From Candidatus Equimonas faecalis (GTDB lineage Bacteria > Bacteroidota > Bacteroidia > Bacteroidales > Bacteroidaceae), in NCBI GenBank assembly GCA_018066245.1, contig JAGHRT010000027.1, positions 1 to 64,000 of the forward strand: a stretch of DNA of 64,000 nucleotides. Direction: 5' to 3'. The position numbers were made by a program, and so were the translations under genes. Shown in pieces: positions 47,984-58,300 of this stretch (positions within the stretch are counted from its first letter, which is position 1; each line of letters starts with the position of its first letter). The notes beneath the pieces are model-generated. The model ran no database searches and was not told the DNA's origin. It saw only the letters and a list, made by a program, of their open reading frames with translations.

Positions 47984-48937
47984 ATGAAGAAAAAAAGAAA
48001 AATCCTCGTTGGCGGCTTGTTGGCCGTCGTATGTTGTATGCTTCTTGCCGTCGTCGGCGGAGCGTTCTATATGCTCGACTATTCGCTCAACCCCGCTGGC
48101 AAGGAACAGCGCGACGCGGAGTCGATGGACTACCTGCGTGAGAACTACGACGGCGTGGCCGAGTGGGTGGACAGTATGCGGGCGGCGGGTGCCCTGCTCG
48201 ACACCTTCATCGTCAGCGATAAGGGCCTGCGACTCCACGCCCTCTATGCGTCCTGCGACTCTGCACAGGGCACCGCCGTACTCGTACACGGCTACACCGA
48301 CAACGCCCTGCGCATGATGATGCTCGGCAAGGTCTATCACGACTCCCTCCGCTTCAACATTCTCGCCCCCGACCATGAGCGCCACGGCCGCAGCGAGGGA
48401 CGCGCCATACAGATGGGATGGCTCGACCGCCTCAACGTTGAGCGCTGGATAAGCGTGGCCGACAGCCTCTGGCCTGCCGCTCCCGTCTATCTCCACGGCA
48501 TTTCCATGGGCGGCGCCACCGTGATGATGTGCTCCGGCGACAGTCTTCCGCCCTCCGTCTGCGGCATCATCGAGGATTGCGGCTACACCTCCGTGTGGGA
48601 TGAGTTCGCCGGCGAGATTCGCAAGCAGTTCCATCTGCCGCCCCACCCCCTGATGGACGTTGCCTCCCTCCTCTGTCAGTGGCGCTACGGCTGGAATTTC
48701 CGCGAAGCCTCCGCCCTGGAGCAGGTGCGCCGCTCTGCGCTCCCCATGCTCTTTATCCACGGCGACGCCGACACCTTCGTGCCCACCGCCATGGCCCGTC
48801 CGCTCTACGAGGCCAAGACCAGGGGCTACAAGCGCCTCTGGCTTGCCCCCGGCTCCGCCCACGCCCGAGCCTTCCGCGACCATCCGCAGGCTTACTTTAA
48901 GGAAATGAGGGATTTCATCAGCGCTACCAAGCCGTAG
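47984..48937 (+). CDS. Alpha/beta hydrolase with N-terminal membrane anchor
   Basis: A 317-residue hydrolase. An N-terminal hydrophobic segment (ILVGGLLAVVCCMLLAVVGGAF) anchors or exports it. The alpha/beta-hydrolase core has the oxyanion region VLVHGYTDNA, the nucleophile S174 in HGISMGG, the acid D263 in HGDADTFVP and the base H293 in GSAHARAF, so the triad looks complete. The DHERHGRSEG segment is typical of bacterial serine esterases of the Bacteroides type. The substrate is unknown. The gene starts four bases after the DUF2007 remnant stop. Confidence 0.82.
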   Translation: MKKKRKILVGGLLAVVCCMLLAVVGGAFYMLDYSLNPAGKEQRDAESMDYLRENYDGVAEWVDSMRAAGALLDTFIVSDKGLRLHALYASCDSAQGTAVLVHGYTDNALRMMMLGKVYHDSLRFNILAPDHERHGRSEGRAIQMGWLDRLNVERWISVADSLWPAAPVYLHGISMGGATVMMCSGDSLPPSVCGIIEDCGYTSVWDEFAGEIRKQFHLPPHPLMDVASLLCQWRYGWNFREASALEQVRRSALPMLFIHGDADTFVPTAMARPLYEAKTRGYKRLWLAPGSAHARAFRDHPQAYFKEMRDFISATKP

Positions 48938-49069
48938 CCCTCGCTCACGGCAGCGTCTGCCGCCTTCTCGCCGGCTTTTCTGCTCCTTAGCCTCATCGGA
49001 AGCGCCCGGACATCCGCTTCCAAAGGCAGCTGCGCCTTCGCAAAAGCAACCAGACACTCCAACTCCATA

Positions 49070-51154
49070 ATGACACGCATACAACTCCTTTTTCCCCTCC
49101 TCCTCACCTCACTCTGCGCACAAGCCCGGCCGTCCGGCCCCGGCGTGGCGGAGCCCGACACCTGCGCCCACCTGAGCGAGGTGGTCGTAACCGGCGTTAC
49201 GGGCAGCACGCGGGCCCGCGAGAGCGCAGCCCCCATCACGGTAATCTCCCCCGCCGAGCTACGCACCCACCAGAGCGTAGGCATAGTGGATGCCATCAGC
49301 CGGCAGCCCGGCGTCAGCCAGATAACCACGGGCAGCGGCATCAGCAAGCCCGTGATTCGCGGCCTGGGCTACAACCGCGTGCTGGTGGTCAATGACGGCG
49401 TGCGGCAGGAGGGGCAGCAATGGGGCGACGAGCACGGCATAGAGGCCGACGGGCAGGCCGTCCATTCCGTGGAAATACTCAAAGGACCCGCCTCCCTGAT
49501 GTACGGCTCCGACGCGATGGCCGGCGTCATCATACTGCACGATGCGCCCGTCATGCCCGAGGGCCGGATGCACGCCGAGGCCGCCACCGACTGTCAGACC
49601 AACAACGGCCTCCTGGCCTACTCCCTCAACTTCCGGGGCCGCCGGAAGGGCATCGTCTGGAACGGACGCTGGAGCCAGAAGTGGGCCCACGACTACAAAG
49701 CCCCGCTGGACGGCTACTTGCCCGGCACCCGCTTCCGCGACCGCGCCCTATCCGCCATGCTCGGCCTCAACAAGGAATGGGGATTCTCCCACCTCAAATT
49801 CTCCTACTACCACCTCACGCCCGGCATCACCGAGATTGAGGACAGCTACACCCCCGGTTCAGCCTCCTACACCACGCTGGCCCCCTTCCAGCAGGTGCGC
49901 CACTTCAAGGCCGTGCTGGACAACTCCTTCACCCTGGGCGAAGGCTTCCTCAAGCTCCTCCTGGGCTACCAGCAAAACCGCCGCCAGGAATACGAGGAGG
50001 CCCAGGAGTGCGGCCTCGACTTCCGCCTCCACACCCTCAGCTACGACCTCCGCTACGTGGCCCCCCAGTCAGGCGGATGGAAGGCCAACGTAGGCCTCGG
50101 CGGCATGTACCAGCGGAGCGACAACCTCGGCACGGAGTTTCTCATACCCGCCTACAACCTCTTCGACATCGGCCTGTTCGCCACCCTTAGCCGCAGTTTC
50201 TTCGACCGTCTTCACCTCAGCGGCGGACTGCGCTACGACCACCGCCGCCTCCACTCACACAGCCTTGCCACCGACGGGCAGGAGCGTTTCAACGCCTTCA
50301 GCCGGCGCTTCTCCGCCCTCTCGGGCAGCCTCGGCGCCATCTATAACATCAGCCCCAGCCTCGACCTGAAAGCCAACATCGCCCACGGCTTCCGAGCACC
50401 CAACATCAGCGAACTGGCCAGCAACGGCCCCCACGAAGGCACCTTCCGCTACGAAAGCGGGCAGCAGGGCCTCCGAGCCGAACACAGCTGGCAGTTCGAC
50501 CTCGGCCTGGACTACGCCTCCAAGCACTTCTCCGCCGCCCTCTCGCTCTTCGCCAACCGCATAGGCCACTACATCTACCTCCGGCGCGACGGCACCGTGC
50601 CCTACGCCGAAGAAGGCGAGGACCCCGTCCTCATGCCCCACTACCGCTTCACCGCAGCCGACGCCCGCATCATCGGCGGCGAGGCCCGCATCATACTCCA
50701 CTTCCTCCGCCACCTCCACTTCGAGAACAACTTCTCACTCTCCGACGCCCGCCTCATCGGGGGCGGCTGCCTGCCCTTCACGCCCCCCGCCCGCTGGCTC
50801 GCCACCCTCCACTACGACATACCCCTCCGGTCCGCCACGGTGCGCGGCCTCTTTGCCGAAGTGGAAGCCGACACCCACTTCCGCCAGTCCCATATCATGG
50901 CCGAAGGCGACACCGAGACCCCCACGCCCTCCTATACGCTCCTGAACATCTCACTCGGCACCGACGTCTTCCTGCGCTCCGGACGGAAGCTGCTCACCGT
51001 AGGGCTCACCGCCGCCAACCTGACAGCCAAGGCCTACCAGGCCCACCTCAGCCGCCTGAAATACGCCGACACATTCGCCCTCACAGGCCGGCTCGGCCTC
51101 AACAACATGGGGCGCAACATCGGCCTCAGGCTCCTCTTCCCCCTCGACTTCTGA
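49070..51154 (+). CDS. TonB-dependent outer-membrane receptor
   Basis: A 694-residue receptor without the N-terminal CarboxypepD_reg extension of SusC proteins, so more like a metal or cofactor transporter than a glycan porter. After a signal peptide (LLFPLLLTSLCAQA) come the TonB-box-like VVVTGVTGS and the plug domain with AISRQPGVSQI, VIRGLGYNRVLVVNDG, VEILKGPASLMYGSDAMAGV. A 22-strand type barrel follows and ends with GLRLLFPLDF, the expected terminal Phe. Histidine-containing stretches suggest nothing specific. No riboswitch was recognised in the 132-base spacer upstream. Confidence 0.9.
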   Translation: MTRIQLLFPLLLTSLCAQARPSGPGVAEPDTCAHLSEVVVTGVTGSTRARESAAPITVISPAELRTHQSVGIVDAISRQPGVSQITTGSGISKPVIRGLGYNRVLVVNDGVRQEGQQWGDEHGIEADGQAVHSVEILKGPASLMYGSDAMAGVIILHDAPVMPEGRMHAEAATDCQTNNGLLAYSLNFRGRRKGIVWNGRWSQKWAHDYKAPLDGYLPGTRFRDRALSAMLGLNKEWGFSHLKFSYYHLTPGITEIEDSYTPGSASYTTLAPFQQVRHFKAVLDNSFTLGEGFLKLLLGYQQNRRQEYEEAQECGLDFRLHTLSYDLRYVAPQSGGWKANVGLGGMYQRSDNLGTEFLIPAYNLFDIGLFATLSRSFFDRLHLSGGLRYDHRRLHSHSLATDGQERFNAFSRRFSALSGSLGAIYNISPSLDLKANIAHGFRAPNISELASNGPHEGTFRYESGQQGLRAEHSWQFDLGLDYASKHFSAALSLFANRIGHYIYLRRDGTVPYAEEGEDPVLMPHYRFTAADARIIGGEARIILHFLRHLHFENNFSLSDARLIGGGCLPFTPPARWLATLHYDIPLRSATVRGLFAEVEADTHFRQSHIMAEGDTETPTPSYTLLNISLGTDVFLRSGRKLLTVGLTAANLTAKAYQAHLSRLKYADTFALTGRLGLNNMGRNIGLRLLFPLDF

Positions 51155-51174
51155 AACCCTAAACACTTAAAGCG

Positions 51175-52185
51175 ATGAAAAAAACAATTGCCCTGGCCCT
51201 CCTCATGCTCTCTGCTTCAGTCTTCACCAGAGCCCAGCAGAGGCACGTTGTCGTAGAAGAATTCACAGGTACCCAGTGCGGCTGGTGCGTGGCCGGCTGG
51301 GTGCTTCTTGAGCATCTCAGGGCCGAGCGCCCCGAAACGTGCATCCCCATCTCCCTCCATAAGTACAATCTCAACGACCCCATGTACCTCAGGGCCTATC
51401 CCCCAGCCGACGGCGTGCCCAGCTATCCCGACTGGAACTTCAACCGAGGCCCGCTGGCAGAGCCCGGCGTCGGCGAAGTGGGCCTCCAGAAAGCCCTCGC
51501 CGCCATCGACAGCATAGCCGCCATGCCCGCAGAGGCATGGGTCAGCAGTCTTACCGCCACTTTCACCGGTGAGGCGGACAATGCCGTCGCCCTCGCCGCC
51601 ACCGTCGATTTCCGGCAAGAGGGCGACTACGAGGTGGCCTTCGTCATCACCGCCGACTCGCTGCAAGGAACCTCCGCCCTGTGGAGGCAGAGCAACTACA
51701 TCGCCCACTGGAGCATCGAAACGGCCGGAGCTGAGAACGACCCCATTCTGGCCCAATTCTGCGAGGGCGAGCGCTATGGCTCCGACCCCACCAGCATCTA
51801 CTACAACGACGTGGCCGTGGCCACATCCTACGACAATGCCGCCCTCAACCTCGCCCCCTCCCTCGCCCACGGCCTGCCCAAGGAGCCGCAGACCTGCCAA
51901 TACACCGTCGCCCTGCCCCAGGGCACACCCCTCGCCGCCGCACTCCGAAAGGACCTCCTTCACGCCGTGGCCCTCATCACGGACCGCAGTACGGGCCGCA
52001 TCGTAAACGCCCTCAGCGTGCCCGTGGCCGGTGCCCCCGCAGGCCTGGCAGACCCCGTCAGCCAGTGCGCCGCATCCTCCGCCGCCTACACCCTCGACGG
52101 CCGTCCGGCCTCTGCCCGCCATTCAGGCCTCAATATCATCGCCACGCCCGACGGCGTAAAGAAAAAGACATTCCGGCGGCAATGA
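51175..52185 (+). CDS. Small Omp28-like secreted protein with CxxC
   Basis: A 336-residue exported protein. After signal peptide IALALLMLSASVFTRAQ comes VVVEEFTGTQCGWCVAGWVLLEHL with C35-G-W-C38, a thioredoxin-like start, then the Omp28 pattern IPISLHKYNLNDPM. It parallels the C-terminal half of the 660-residue protein at 14910. The end (YTLDGRPASARHSGLNI...KKKTFRRQ) is a divergent copy of the shared sorting tail. It begins 20 bases after the TonB receptor and may be co-transcribed with it. A strong terminator follows. Whether the CxxC is redox active is unknown. Confidence 0.75.
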   Translation: MKKTIALALLMLSASVFTRAQQRHVVVEEFTGTQCGWCVAGWVLLEHLRAERPETCIPISLHKYNLNDPMYLRAYPPADGVPSYPDWNFNRGPLAEPGVGEVGLQKALAAIDSIAAMPAEAWVSSLTATFTGEADNAVALAATVDFRQEGDYEVAFVITADSLQGTSALWRQSNYIAHWSIETAGAENDPILAQFCEGERYGSDPTSIYYNDVAVATSYDNAALNLAPSLAHGLPKEPQTCQYTVALPQGTPLAAALRKDLLHAVALITDRSTGRIVNALSVPVAGAPAGLADPVSQCAASSAAYTLDGRPASARHSGLNIIATPDGVKKKTFRRQ

Positions 52186-52210
52186 GCCGTCCGCAGCGTC
52201 CATCCCGCCA

Positions 52211-52247
52211 CGGGGCTTGCCGCACCTGCCGGCAGGCCCCGTTTTTT
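52211..52247 (+). terminator. Intrinsic terminator after the Omp28-like gene
   Basis: CGGGGC pairs with GCCCCG, with a further inner TGCCG/CGGCA stem, followed by TTTTTT. It begins 25 bases after the stop codon. Confidence 0.85.
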
Positions 52248-52377
52248 GAGGTATGGCCGTCCGCCCGCACTGTCGGCGGACTACGGCGCACCGTCGGCGG
52301 CTTGGGGCCGCCTAAACCATAAAGAAAGAAAAACGCACCCACTGCCGCCGGCCCTCCACCGCCGGCCACAGGACACG

Positions 52378-52404
52378 AAAAAAAGGCTGTCGGAAAGACA
52401 GCCT
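52378..52404 (-). terminator. Intrinsic terminator of the tRNA-Lys gene
   Basis: Read on the - strand, AGGCTGTC, loop TTTCC, GACAGCCT is followed by seven T. It starts 3 bases after the 3' end of the tRNA. Confidence 0.9.
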
Positions 52405-52407
52405 TTG

Positions 52408-52480
52408 TACACTCTCAGGGGTTCGAACCCTGGACCCACTGATTAAGAGTCAGTTGCTCTACCAACTGAGCTAAGAGTGC
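52408..52480 (-). tRNA. tRNA-Lys (anticodon CTT)
   Basis: A full cloverleaf of 73 bases, no encoded CCA. The acceptor stem GCACTCT pairs with AGAGTGT (one G-U at the end), the D arm is GCTCAGTTGGTAGAGC, the anticodon arm is ACTGA-CTCTTAA-TCAGT with CTT at positions 34-36, and the T arm is CAGGG-TTCGAAC-CCCTG. It is one of only three - strand genes in the window and has its own promoter and terminator. Confidence 0.96.
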
Positions 52481-52514
52481 ATATCGGGAGGGCGGTTCCT
52501 CCCGTTTGCGAGTG

Positions 52515-52546
52515 CAAAAGTACGGAGAATTGCTGAAATGGCCAAG
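52515..52546 (-). promoter_or_regulatory. Promoter of the tRNA-Lys gene
   Basis: On the - strand TACTTTTG (52515-52522) fits the -7 box, with CTTG (52543-52546) exactly 20 bases upstream as a -33 box. The tRNA 5' end is 34 bases downstream of the -7 box. Confidence 0.65.
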
Positions 52547-52627
52547 AGTTTTGGACTTTTTTTTGCAAAAACCCCTAAAAATCTCCGTTTTCGGAGCCAA
52601 AATGACGGCCAAACGCGATAAAAATTG

Positions 52628-52635
52628 TAAATTTG
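52628..52635 (+). promoter_or_regulatory. -7 box for the lipoprotein/DUF5723 pair
   Basis: TAAATTTG fits TAnnTTTG, 92 bases before the ATG at 52728. It is divergent from the tRNA-Lys promoter. A CTCCG-TTTT-CGGAG hairpin lies between the two promoters (52582-52595). Confidence 0.5.
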
Positions 52636-52727
52636 CACGGGTGTATGCGGTAATCGGCCTTAGCCGCCACCCCTCCCCGACACAAAGCCCACAGACCGGC
52701 CACCTGACCCAACCCAACTATCCGACA

Positions 52728-53903
52728 ATGAAAAGACACCTCCTGCTCCTGCCCCTTGTGGCGCTCAGCCTCGCCTCGTGCTATGAGGACGGCTACGACC
52801 TGCGCGACGTGGACCTCACCCTCCAGCTGGGCAGCGACACGCTCTGGACGCCCTACAATTCCTCGGGCGACATCCTTTTGAAGGACTTTATCTACGAAAC
52901 CTCCACCGTCCACTACATGCAGCGGCCCGACAGCACCCGCTTCTTCGCCATCCGCACCGGCGAAGGCACACTCAGCCTGAAGGTGCAGCCCCTGCCCGGC
53001 ACGCAAGGACTGGAGCTGCTCAGCCCCGTAGCCCGGAGCGTGGAGCTGGGCGCAATGCCCGACTTCCTGAACGAGGGCGACGTGGTGCTGGACCTCCAAA
53101 ACCCCATCGTGGATTTCTCCGTCAGGAACGAAGCGCCCGCCGCCCTTTCGGCCCGTTTCGCCCTGACCGCCTACGACGATGCGGGCAGGCCGCTCTACAC
53201 CTGCCGCACCGACCCCTTCAGCCTGCCCGCCGCCAGCACCTCCTCCTACTATCTGGCGCAAAGCGTGCCCGCCGCCTGGGACTACTTCACTCAGGGCCGT
53301 ACCTACGTCCGTGCCGAAGGTCTGAGGCAGCTGGTGAGGAAGGTGCCGCGATACGTGGAGATGACGCTCCTGGAGGCCGCCTGCGCCACTGCGGGCTCCC
53401 TGCCCGCCCAGCCCTTCGGCCTCGACTTCCGCTTCCGCCTCTTTGTGCCCTTCGAGGCGGGGCAGGACTTCCGCCTCGTGGCCCGCGACTCCACCAAGGC
53501 CCTGACCTTCGACCTGGCCGACTATGCTCGGCTGAACACGGGCGAAGTCGTCGTGCAGGGTCTCGTAGATAACGACGTGCCCCTCCGAGCCAGCGTGTCG
53601 GCCAACCTTATGGATGCCGGCGGCCAGGCCCTCGACGGCCTCACCCTCACCGCCGCCAGCGTGCCCCCGCTCGCCCGGAATTACCCCGTAACCCTCCACC
53701 TGCAAGCGCAGGGCGGCCACCGCCTGAGCGACTTCATGGACGGCAGCCACGGAGCCCGCCGCTTCGACCACCTGCAGGCCGAGGCACGGCTCACGTCCGA
53801 CGGCACGTCAGCACCCCTCATCACACTCGGCAGCCGCGTCCGCCTGCACCATGTGCGCATCGGACTGGTGGGCGGCATTACCATCGACGGCAACAAGCGC
53901 TAA
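52728..53903 (+). CDS. Lipoprotein of unknown function upstream of a DUF5723 gene
   Basis: A 391-residue lipoprotein with signal peptide LLLLPLVALSLASC (lipobox LASC, C18), followed by acidic residues (YEDGYDLRDVD). The mature part is beta-rich with no recognised enzymatic motif; repeated hydrophobic strands and a DLxLQLGSDTLW start resemble Bacteroidetes proteins found before DUF5723 genes. The frame runs upstream to 52506, but those 74 residues cross the promoter region. The next gene begins 4 bases after the stop, so the two are expected to work together at the outer membrane. Function unknown. Confidence 0.65.
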   Translation: MKRHLLLLPLVALSLASCYEDGYDLRDVDLTLQLGSDTLWTPYNSSGDILLKDFIYETSTVHYMQRPDSTRFFAIRTGEGTLSLKVQPLPGTQGLELLSPVARSVELGAMPDFLNEGDVVLDLQNPIVDFSVRNEAPAALSARFALTAYDDAGRPLYTCRTDPFSLPAASTSSYYLAQSVPAAWDYFTQGRTYVRAEGLRQLVRKVPRYVEMTLLEAACATAGSLPAQPFGLDFRFRLFVPFEAGQDFRLVARDSTKALTFDLADYARLNTGEVVVQGLVDNDVPLRASVSANLMDAGGQALDGLTLTAASVPPLARNYPVTLHLQAQGGHRLSDFMDGSHGARRFDHLQAEARLTSDGTSAPLITLGSRVRLHHVRIGLVGGITIDGNKR

Positions 53904-53907
53904 GGCT

Positions 53908-55314
53908 ATGACACGCATCCTCCACACCCTCCTGCTCTCTGCGGTCGTAGCCGCCGGCACGGCGCAGACCGCCACCACCACATACTTCATGGACGGCATT
54001 CCGACGCGCCACACCCTCAATCCGGCCTTCGCCCCCGACGGAAACTACGTCAGTATGCCCCTCCTGGGACAGACGGGCGGCGGCTATTCGGGCAACGTGC
54101 GCCTCGACGACTTCATCTATACGCGGCCCGTCAATGGCCAGCTCCGCACCGTAACCTTCCTGCATCCCGGCGTGGCCGCCTCCGACGTGAGTTTCCCCGA
54201 CCGCACGCGCCTCAACGAGGAGCTCCGCCTGCAAGTCATCGATGCCGGCTTCCGGATGCTCGGCGGCTACAGCACCGTGGGCATCAGCGTGCGGGAGCAG
54301 GGCGGCATCAACCTTCCGGGCGAACTCTTCGGCATGATGAAGACGCTCGCCAACAAGGACTACGACCTCGGGCGCGGCGATGCCTGCCTCCAGTCGTGGG
54401 CCGAACTGGCCCTGGGGCACAGCCGCCGGCTGAACCCGCACCTCCGTGTGGGCGCAAAGCTGAAGTTGCTGCTCGGGCTGGCTCAGGCCAAGAGCCGGTT
54501 CACCGACCTGCGCCTCAACTTGGAAAGTCCCGACCGCTGGACCGTTACGGGGCGCGAGGAACTCCACGTCAGCCGTCAGGGATTCACCTGGGGCGCACCC
54601 CGGACGCACACCTACAACACCTCCACCCAGACCTATGAGAGCGTGAATTGGGACAATGTCAGCTGGGGCAACCGGAAGGTGAGCGTGAGCGGCGGCGGCC
54701 TGGCCGTCGATTTGGGTGCCGACTACGCCTTCACCGGCACGCTCTCCGGCCTCAGCCTCAGCGCCGCCCTGACCGACCTCGGCTTCCTGCGCTGGGACGA
54801 CACGCGCCGCGCCTCCAACGAGGGACGGCCCTTCACCTTCGCCGGTTTCCACAACGTGCAGGTGAAAGGCCACGAGGGCGACATCCCCTTCAAGGAACAG
54901 TCCGACCAGCTGCTCGACAACCTCGCCCGGTTCTACAACGTCAGCGACCAGGGCAACGCCCACACCCAGACCTCGCTCGGCACCACCCTCAACGTGGGCG
55001 TGGCCTACACCCTGCCCGCCTGGAAGCAGCTCACACTCGGCCTGCTCAGCACCACGCGCCTCCAGAGCCGCTACGGATGGAACGAGGAGCGCCTCTCGGC
55101 CACGGTGCGACCCCTCACGTGGCTCGAAATCTGCCTGAGCGGAGCCGTGGGCACTGCCGGAAGCTCGTGGGGCGGCGTGCTGAACGTCAAGCCCCGATAC
55201 GTCAATTTCTACATAGGCTTCGACCGCTACTTCGGACGGCTGGCCAAGCCCTTCGTGCCCCTGGGCAGCGGAGCCAGCGCCTACCTCGGCCTGAACTTCA
55301 CCTTCGGGCGTTGA
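53908..55314 (+). CDS. DUF5723-like exported outer-membrane protein
   Basis: A 468-residue protein with signal peptide LLLSAVVAAGTAQ. It reads like the DUF5723 group of Bacteroidetes outer-membrane proteins: TYFMDGIPTRHTLNPAFAP near the N terminus, then strand pairs such as YSTVGISVREQG, LRVGAKLKLLLGLAQAKSRF and a final YLGLNFTFGR. The barrel-like C-terminal strand and many aromatic strand ends support an outer-membrane location. The start at 53908 is chosen because the signal peptide begins there; the longer frame from 53851 lies in the previous gene. Its role is unknown, but it is paired with the preceding lipoprotein. Confidence 0.7.
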   Translation: MTRILHTLLLSAVVAAGTAQTATTTYFMDGIPTRHTLNPAFAPDGNYVSMPLLGQTGGGYSGNVRLDDFIYTRPVNGQLRTVTFLHPGVAASDVSFPDRTRLNEELRLQVIDAGFRMLGGYSTVGISVREQGGINLPGELFGMMKTLANKDYDLGRGDACLQSWAELALGHSRRLNPHLRVGAKLKLLLGLAQAKSRFTDLRLNLESPDRWTVTGREELHVSRQGFTWGAPRTHTYNTSTQTYESVNWDNVSWGNRKVSVSGGGLAVDLGADYAFTGTLSGLSLSAALTDLGFLRWDDTRRASNEGRPFTFAGFHNVQVKGHEGDIPFKEQSDQLLDNLARFYNVSDQGNAHTQTSLGTTLNVGVAYTLPAWKQLTLGLLSTTRLQSRYGWNEERLSATVRPLTWLEICLSGAVGTAGSSWGGVLNVKPRYVNFYIGFDRYFGRLAKPFVPLGSGASAYLGLNFTFGR

Positions 55315-55370
55315 AATTAGTCCGCCGATAAGAAAAACTATACCGTAAACCCATAAAAACTATCCTACCG

Positions 55371-58300
55371 ATGATGAAACGCATCCTTATCCTCACCGCC
55401 GTCCTGGCTGCCGCCGTGGCCGCCTTCGGACAGTACAAAATCTATCCCGTGCCGCAGAAGCAGACGGCACAGGCGGGTACCGCCCGCCTCACCGCCGCCG
55501 TGACCGTCGTGTCCGACGAGGCCATCGACGCGGCCACCAAGGCCCGAGCCCTGGACGTACTCGCCGGCCACGGCCTGACAGGACAGGTGGCCGCCGCACC
55601 CGTGGCAGGGCAGAGCACCCTGTACCTCCGCGTGGACCCCTCCGTGGCCGTGGCCAACAAGTTCGACGCCCACCGCGTCGTGCTCGCCGCCACGCCTGAC
55701 GGCCTTGCCGAGCTGACCGTAACCGGCCAGCACACCGACGCCGCCTTCTACGGCCTCGCCTCCGTGGAGCAGATGCTGGAGCAGGCCCCCGCCGACGCGC
55801 TGCCCCAGGTGGTCATCGACGACTACGCCGACCAGCGCCAGCGCGGCATCGTGGAAGGCTACTACGGCTATCCCTACAGCGTGGCCGTGAAGAAAGACCT
55901 GATGCGCTACATGATGCGCCTGAAGATGAACACCTACCTCTACGGCGCCAAGTCCGACCCCTACCACTCCTCCAACTGGAAGGAGGCCTATCCCGCCTCC
56001 ATCACCGAGGAGCAGGAGCGCGGCGGCTGGCTGTCGCAAGACATGGTAAGGGAGCTGGCCGAGGAAAGCCAGCAGACAAAAGTAAACTTCATCTGGGCCA
56101 TACACCCGGGCAACAACTTCGTAGGCTCCGGCACCGTGGTGAGCGACATCATGGGGAAGTTCAAGCTCATGCACAAGCTCGGCGTGCGCCAGTTCGGCGT
56201 ATTTGTCGATGACGTAAGCATCCCTTCCACCGAGGCCGACATGAAAACCAACGCCGACCGCCTCACGCAGCTCCAGCAAAGCATCGAGAAAACCTTCAAC
56301 GCCCCCGGCACGGCCCCGGCCGACACCGTGCGCCCCCTGCACTTCGTGCCGCAAATCTACTGCCGCTCCTTTGCCGGCAGTCAGGATCAGTTTGAGAACT
56401 TCTTCAAGGCCCTGTCCGCCACGCCCGACTACATCACCGTCTATACCACCGGCTGGGGCGTGTGGAGCGTGCCCAACGTCAGCGACTTCAACAACACGGC
56501 GCAGTATCTGGGCCGCGAGGTGGCCTGGTGGTGGAACTATCCCTGCAACGACAACGCCGATTCGCAGATCTACCCCATGGACATGTACCAGAACTTCGCC
56601 GACATGCCCGCCGTCGGCAGCAGCAGCACCCTGCCCGCCTCCATGCAGAACAGGGGCTGCGGCATCGTGAGCAATCCCATGCAGCAGGGCGAAGTGGCCA
56701 AGATTCCCCTCTTCTCCGTGGCCGACTACGCCTGGCACTGCGCCGGATTCAAAAACAAGGACAGCTGGGCCGCCTCCTTCCCCTTCGTGATGAGCAACGC
56801 CACCTATGCCGAAGCGCTGAAGACCCTCGCCCCCTATCTCACCCTGAACGACCCCTCCGGCGCCTTCACCGCCACCCTCACCCTCTCCTCCGCCCAGAAG
56901 AAGGCCGAGCCCCTGCTGGCCGCCTGCCAGACGCTGGAGACGCTGGCCGAAAGCCCCGTGGAGAGCGACCGCCTCTTCTATAACGACGTGCGCCCCTGGC
57001 TCATGAAGTTCCACCGCACGCTACAGGCCTATCTGGACCTGCTCCAGACCAAGCAGATGGCCAACACCGACGGCGAAGGCCGCCTCAACGAGGAAAAGTG
57101 GCTGGACTACGTGGAGCAGATGGACGTCCTCGACGACATGGCCCAGAGCCCCGACTACGAAGTAACCACCCTCGAAGGCATGGACTACCGCAACGTGGGA
57201 CACCACCGCGCCAAGCCCGCCGAAAAGTACCTCGGCGCCGCCATAGCCACACTGAAAACTTCCGCCATCAAGGGATTCGTGCCCGCCAAGGCCACGAAGC
57301 CCACATTCCTCACCAACACGGACTACAGCGGCACTGCGACCGTGAGCGCCAACACCTACGCCGCCGCCGTGAGCGTCCACGCCTATGAGCCCGGACAGTA
57401 CGCCGGACTGTCGCTCCCCGAGGCCCGTCTGTGTACCGTCAGCGTGCAGGACACCCTGCTCCAGGGCCGTGAGCTCTGGTGCTCCGCCGACGGCAAGGAC
57501 TGGCAGACCCTGGCCATCGGCGAGCAGCCCACGCAGCCCGTGCGCCACTTCATCGTGGTCAATTCCTCCTCCGCCAAAAGCTACTTCAAGCTGGCCAAGA
57601 GCGTGTTTACCGTAACCGCCACGCCCGACCCCACGATAGCCGGCGTCAAAGTACCCGAGGGCGACGACTACGGCGGCCACGAGGTGAAGTACCTCACCGA
57701 CGGCGACTACACCACCTGGTTCACCAAAAACCAGAACCAGAAGACGGGCGATGCCTTCATGCTGACGCTCTCCGCCGAAGTGCCCCTGAGCCGCGTCCGC
57801 GTGGCCATAGGCACCACCAACGGCGACTACATGAACACGGGCCGCATAGAAATCAGCACCGACCAGAAGACCTGGACGCGCCTCTCACCCGTGGGCAAGA
57901 CCAAGACCTCCTTCACGCTGAGCGACATGCAGCCCCTCTCTGACGAATCCAAGGTGCTGGACTTCGACGCCAAGGGACAGGCGGCACGCTACATACGCCT
58001 CTACAACCAGTCGGCCAACACCGGCAAGTGGCTCCGCCTCTACGAAATAGAGCCCTTCTACGCCGTCACCCTGCCCGAGGCCCAGACCGACAAGGGAGAG
58101 GCCCTGCCCCAAGCCACCGACGGACAGGCCGACACCTACGCCGACATCGCCGCGCCCGCCGCCCTCATCTACCGCTTCCAGCAGGCAGGCGAGGCAGAAA
58201 GCCTCACGCTGCTCACACAGCACGGCGTGCAGGTCATCACCGCAGGCGAAGGCACCTTCCTGCCCCTGGCCAAGGACTTCACCCTCGCCCCTTCCGACGG

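Noticed and set aside
48938-49069. Riboswitch (cobalamin or other) before the TonB receptor
   Set aside because: The 132-base spacer shows no recognisable conserved riboswitch core; only ordinary GC-rich sequence is visible.
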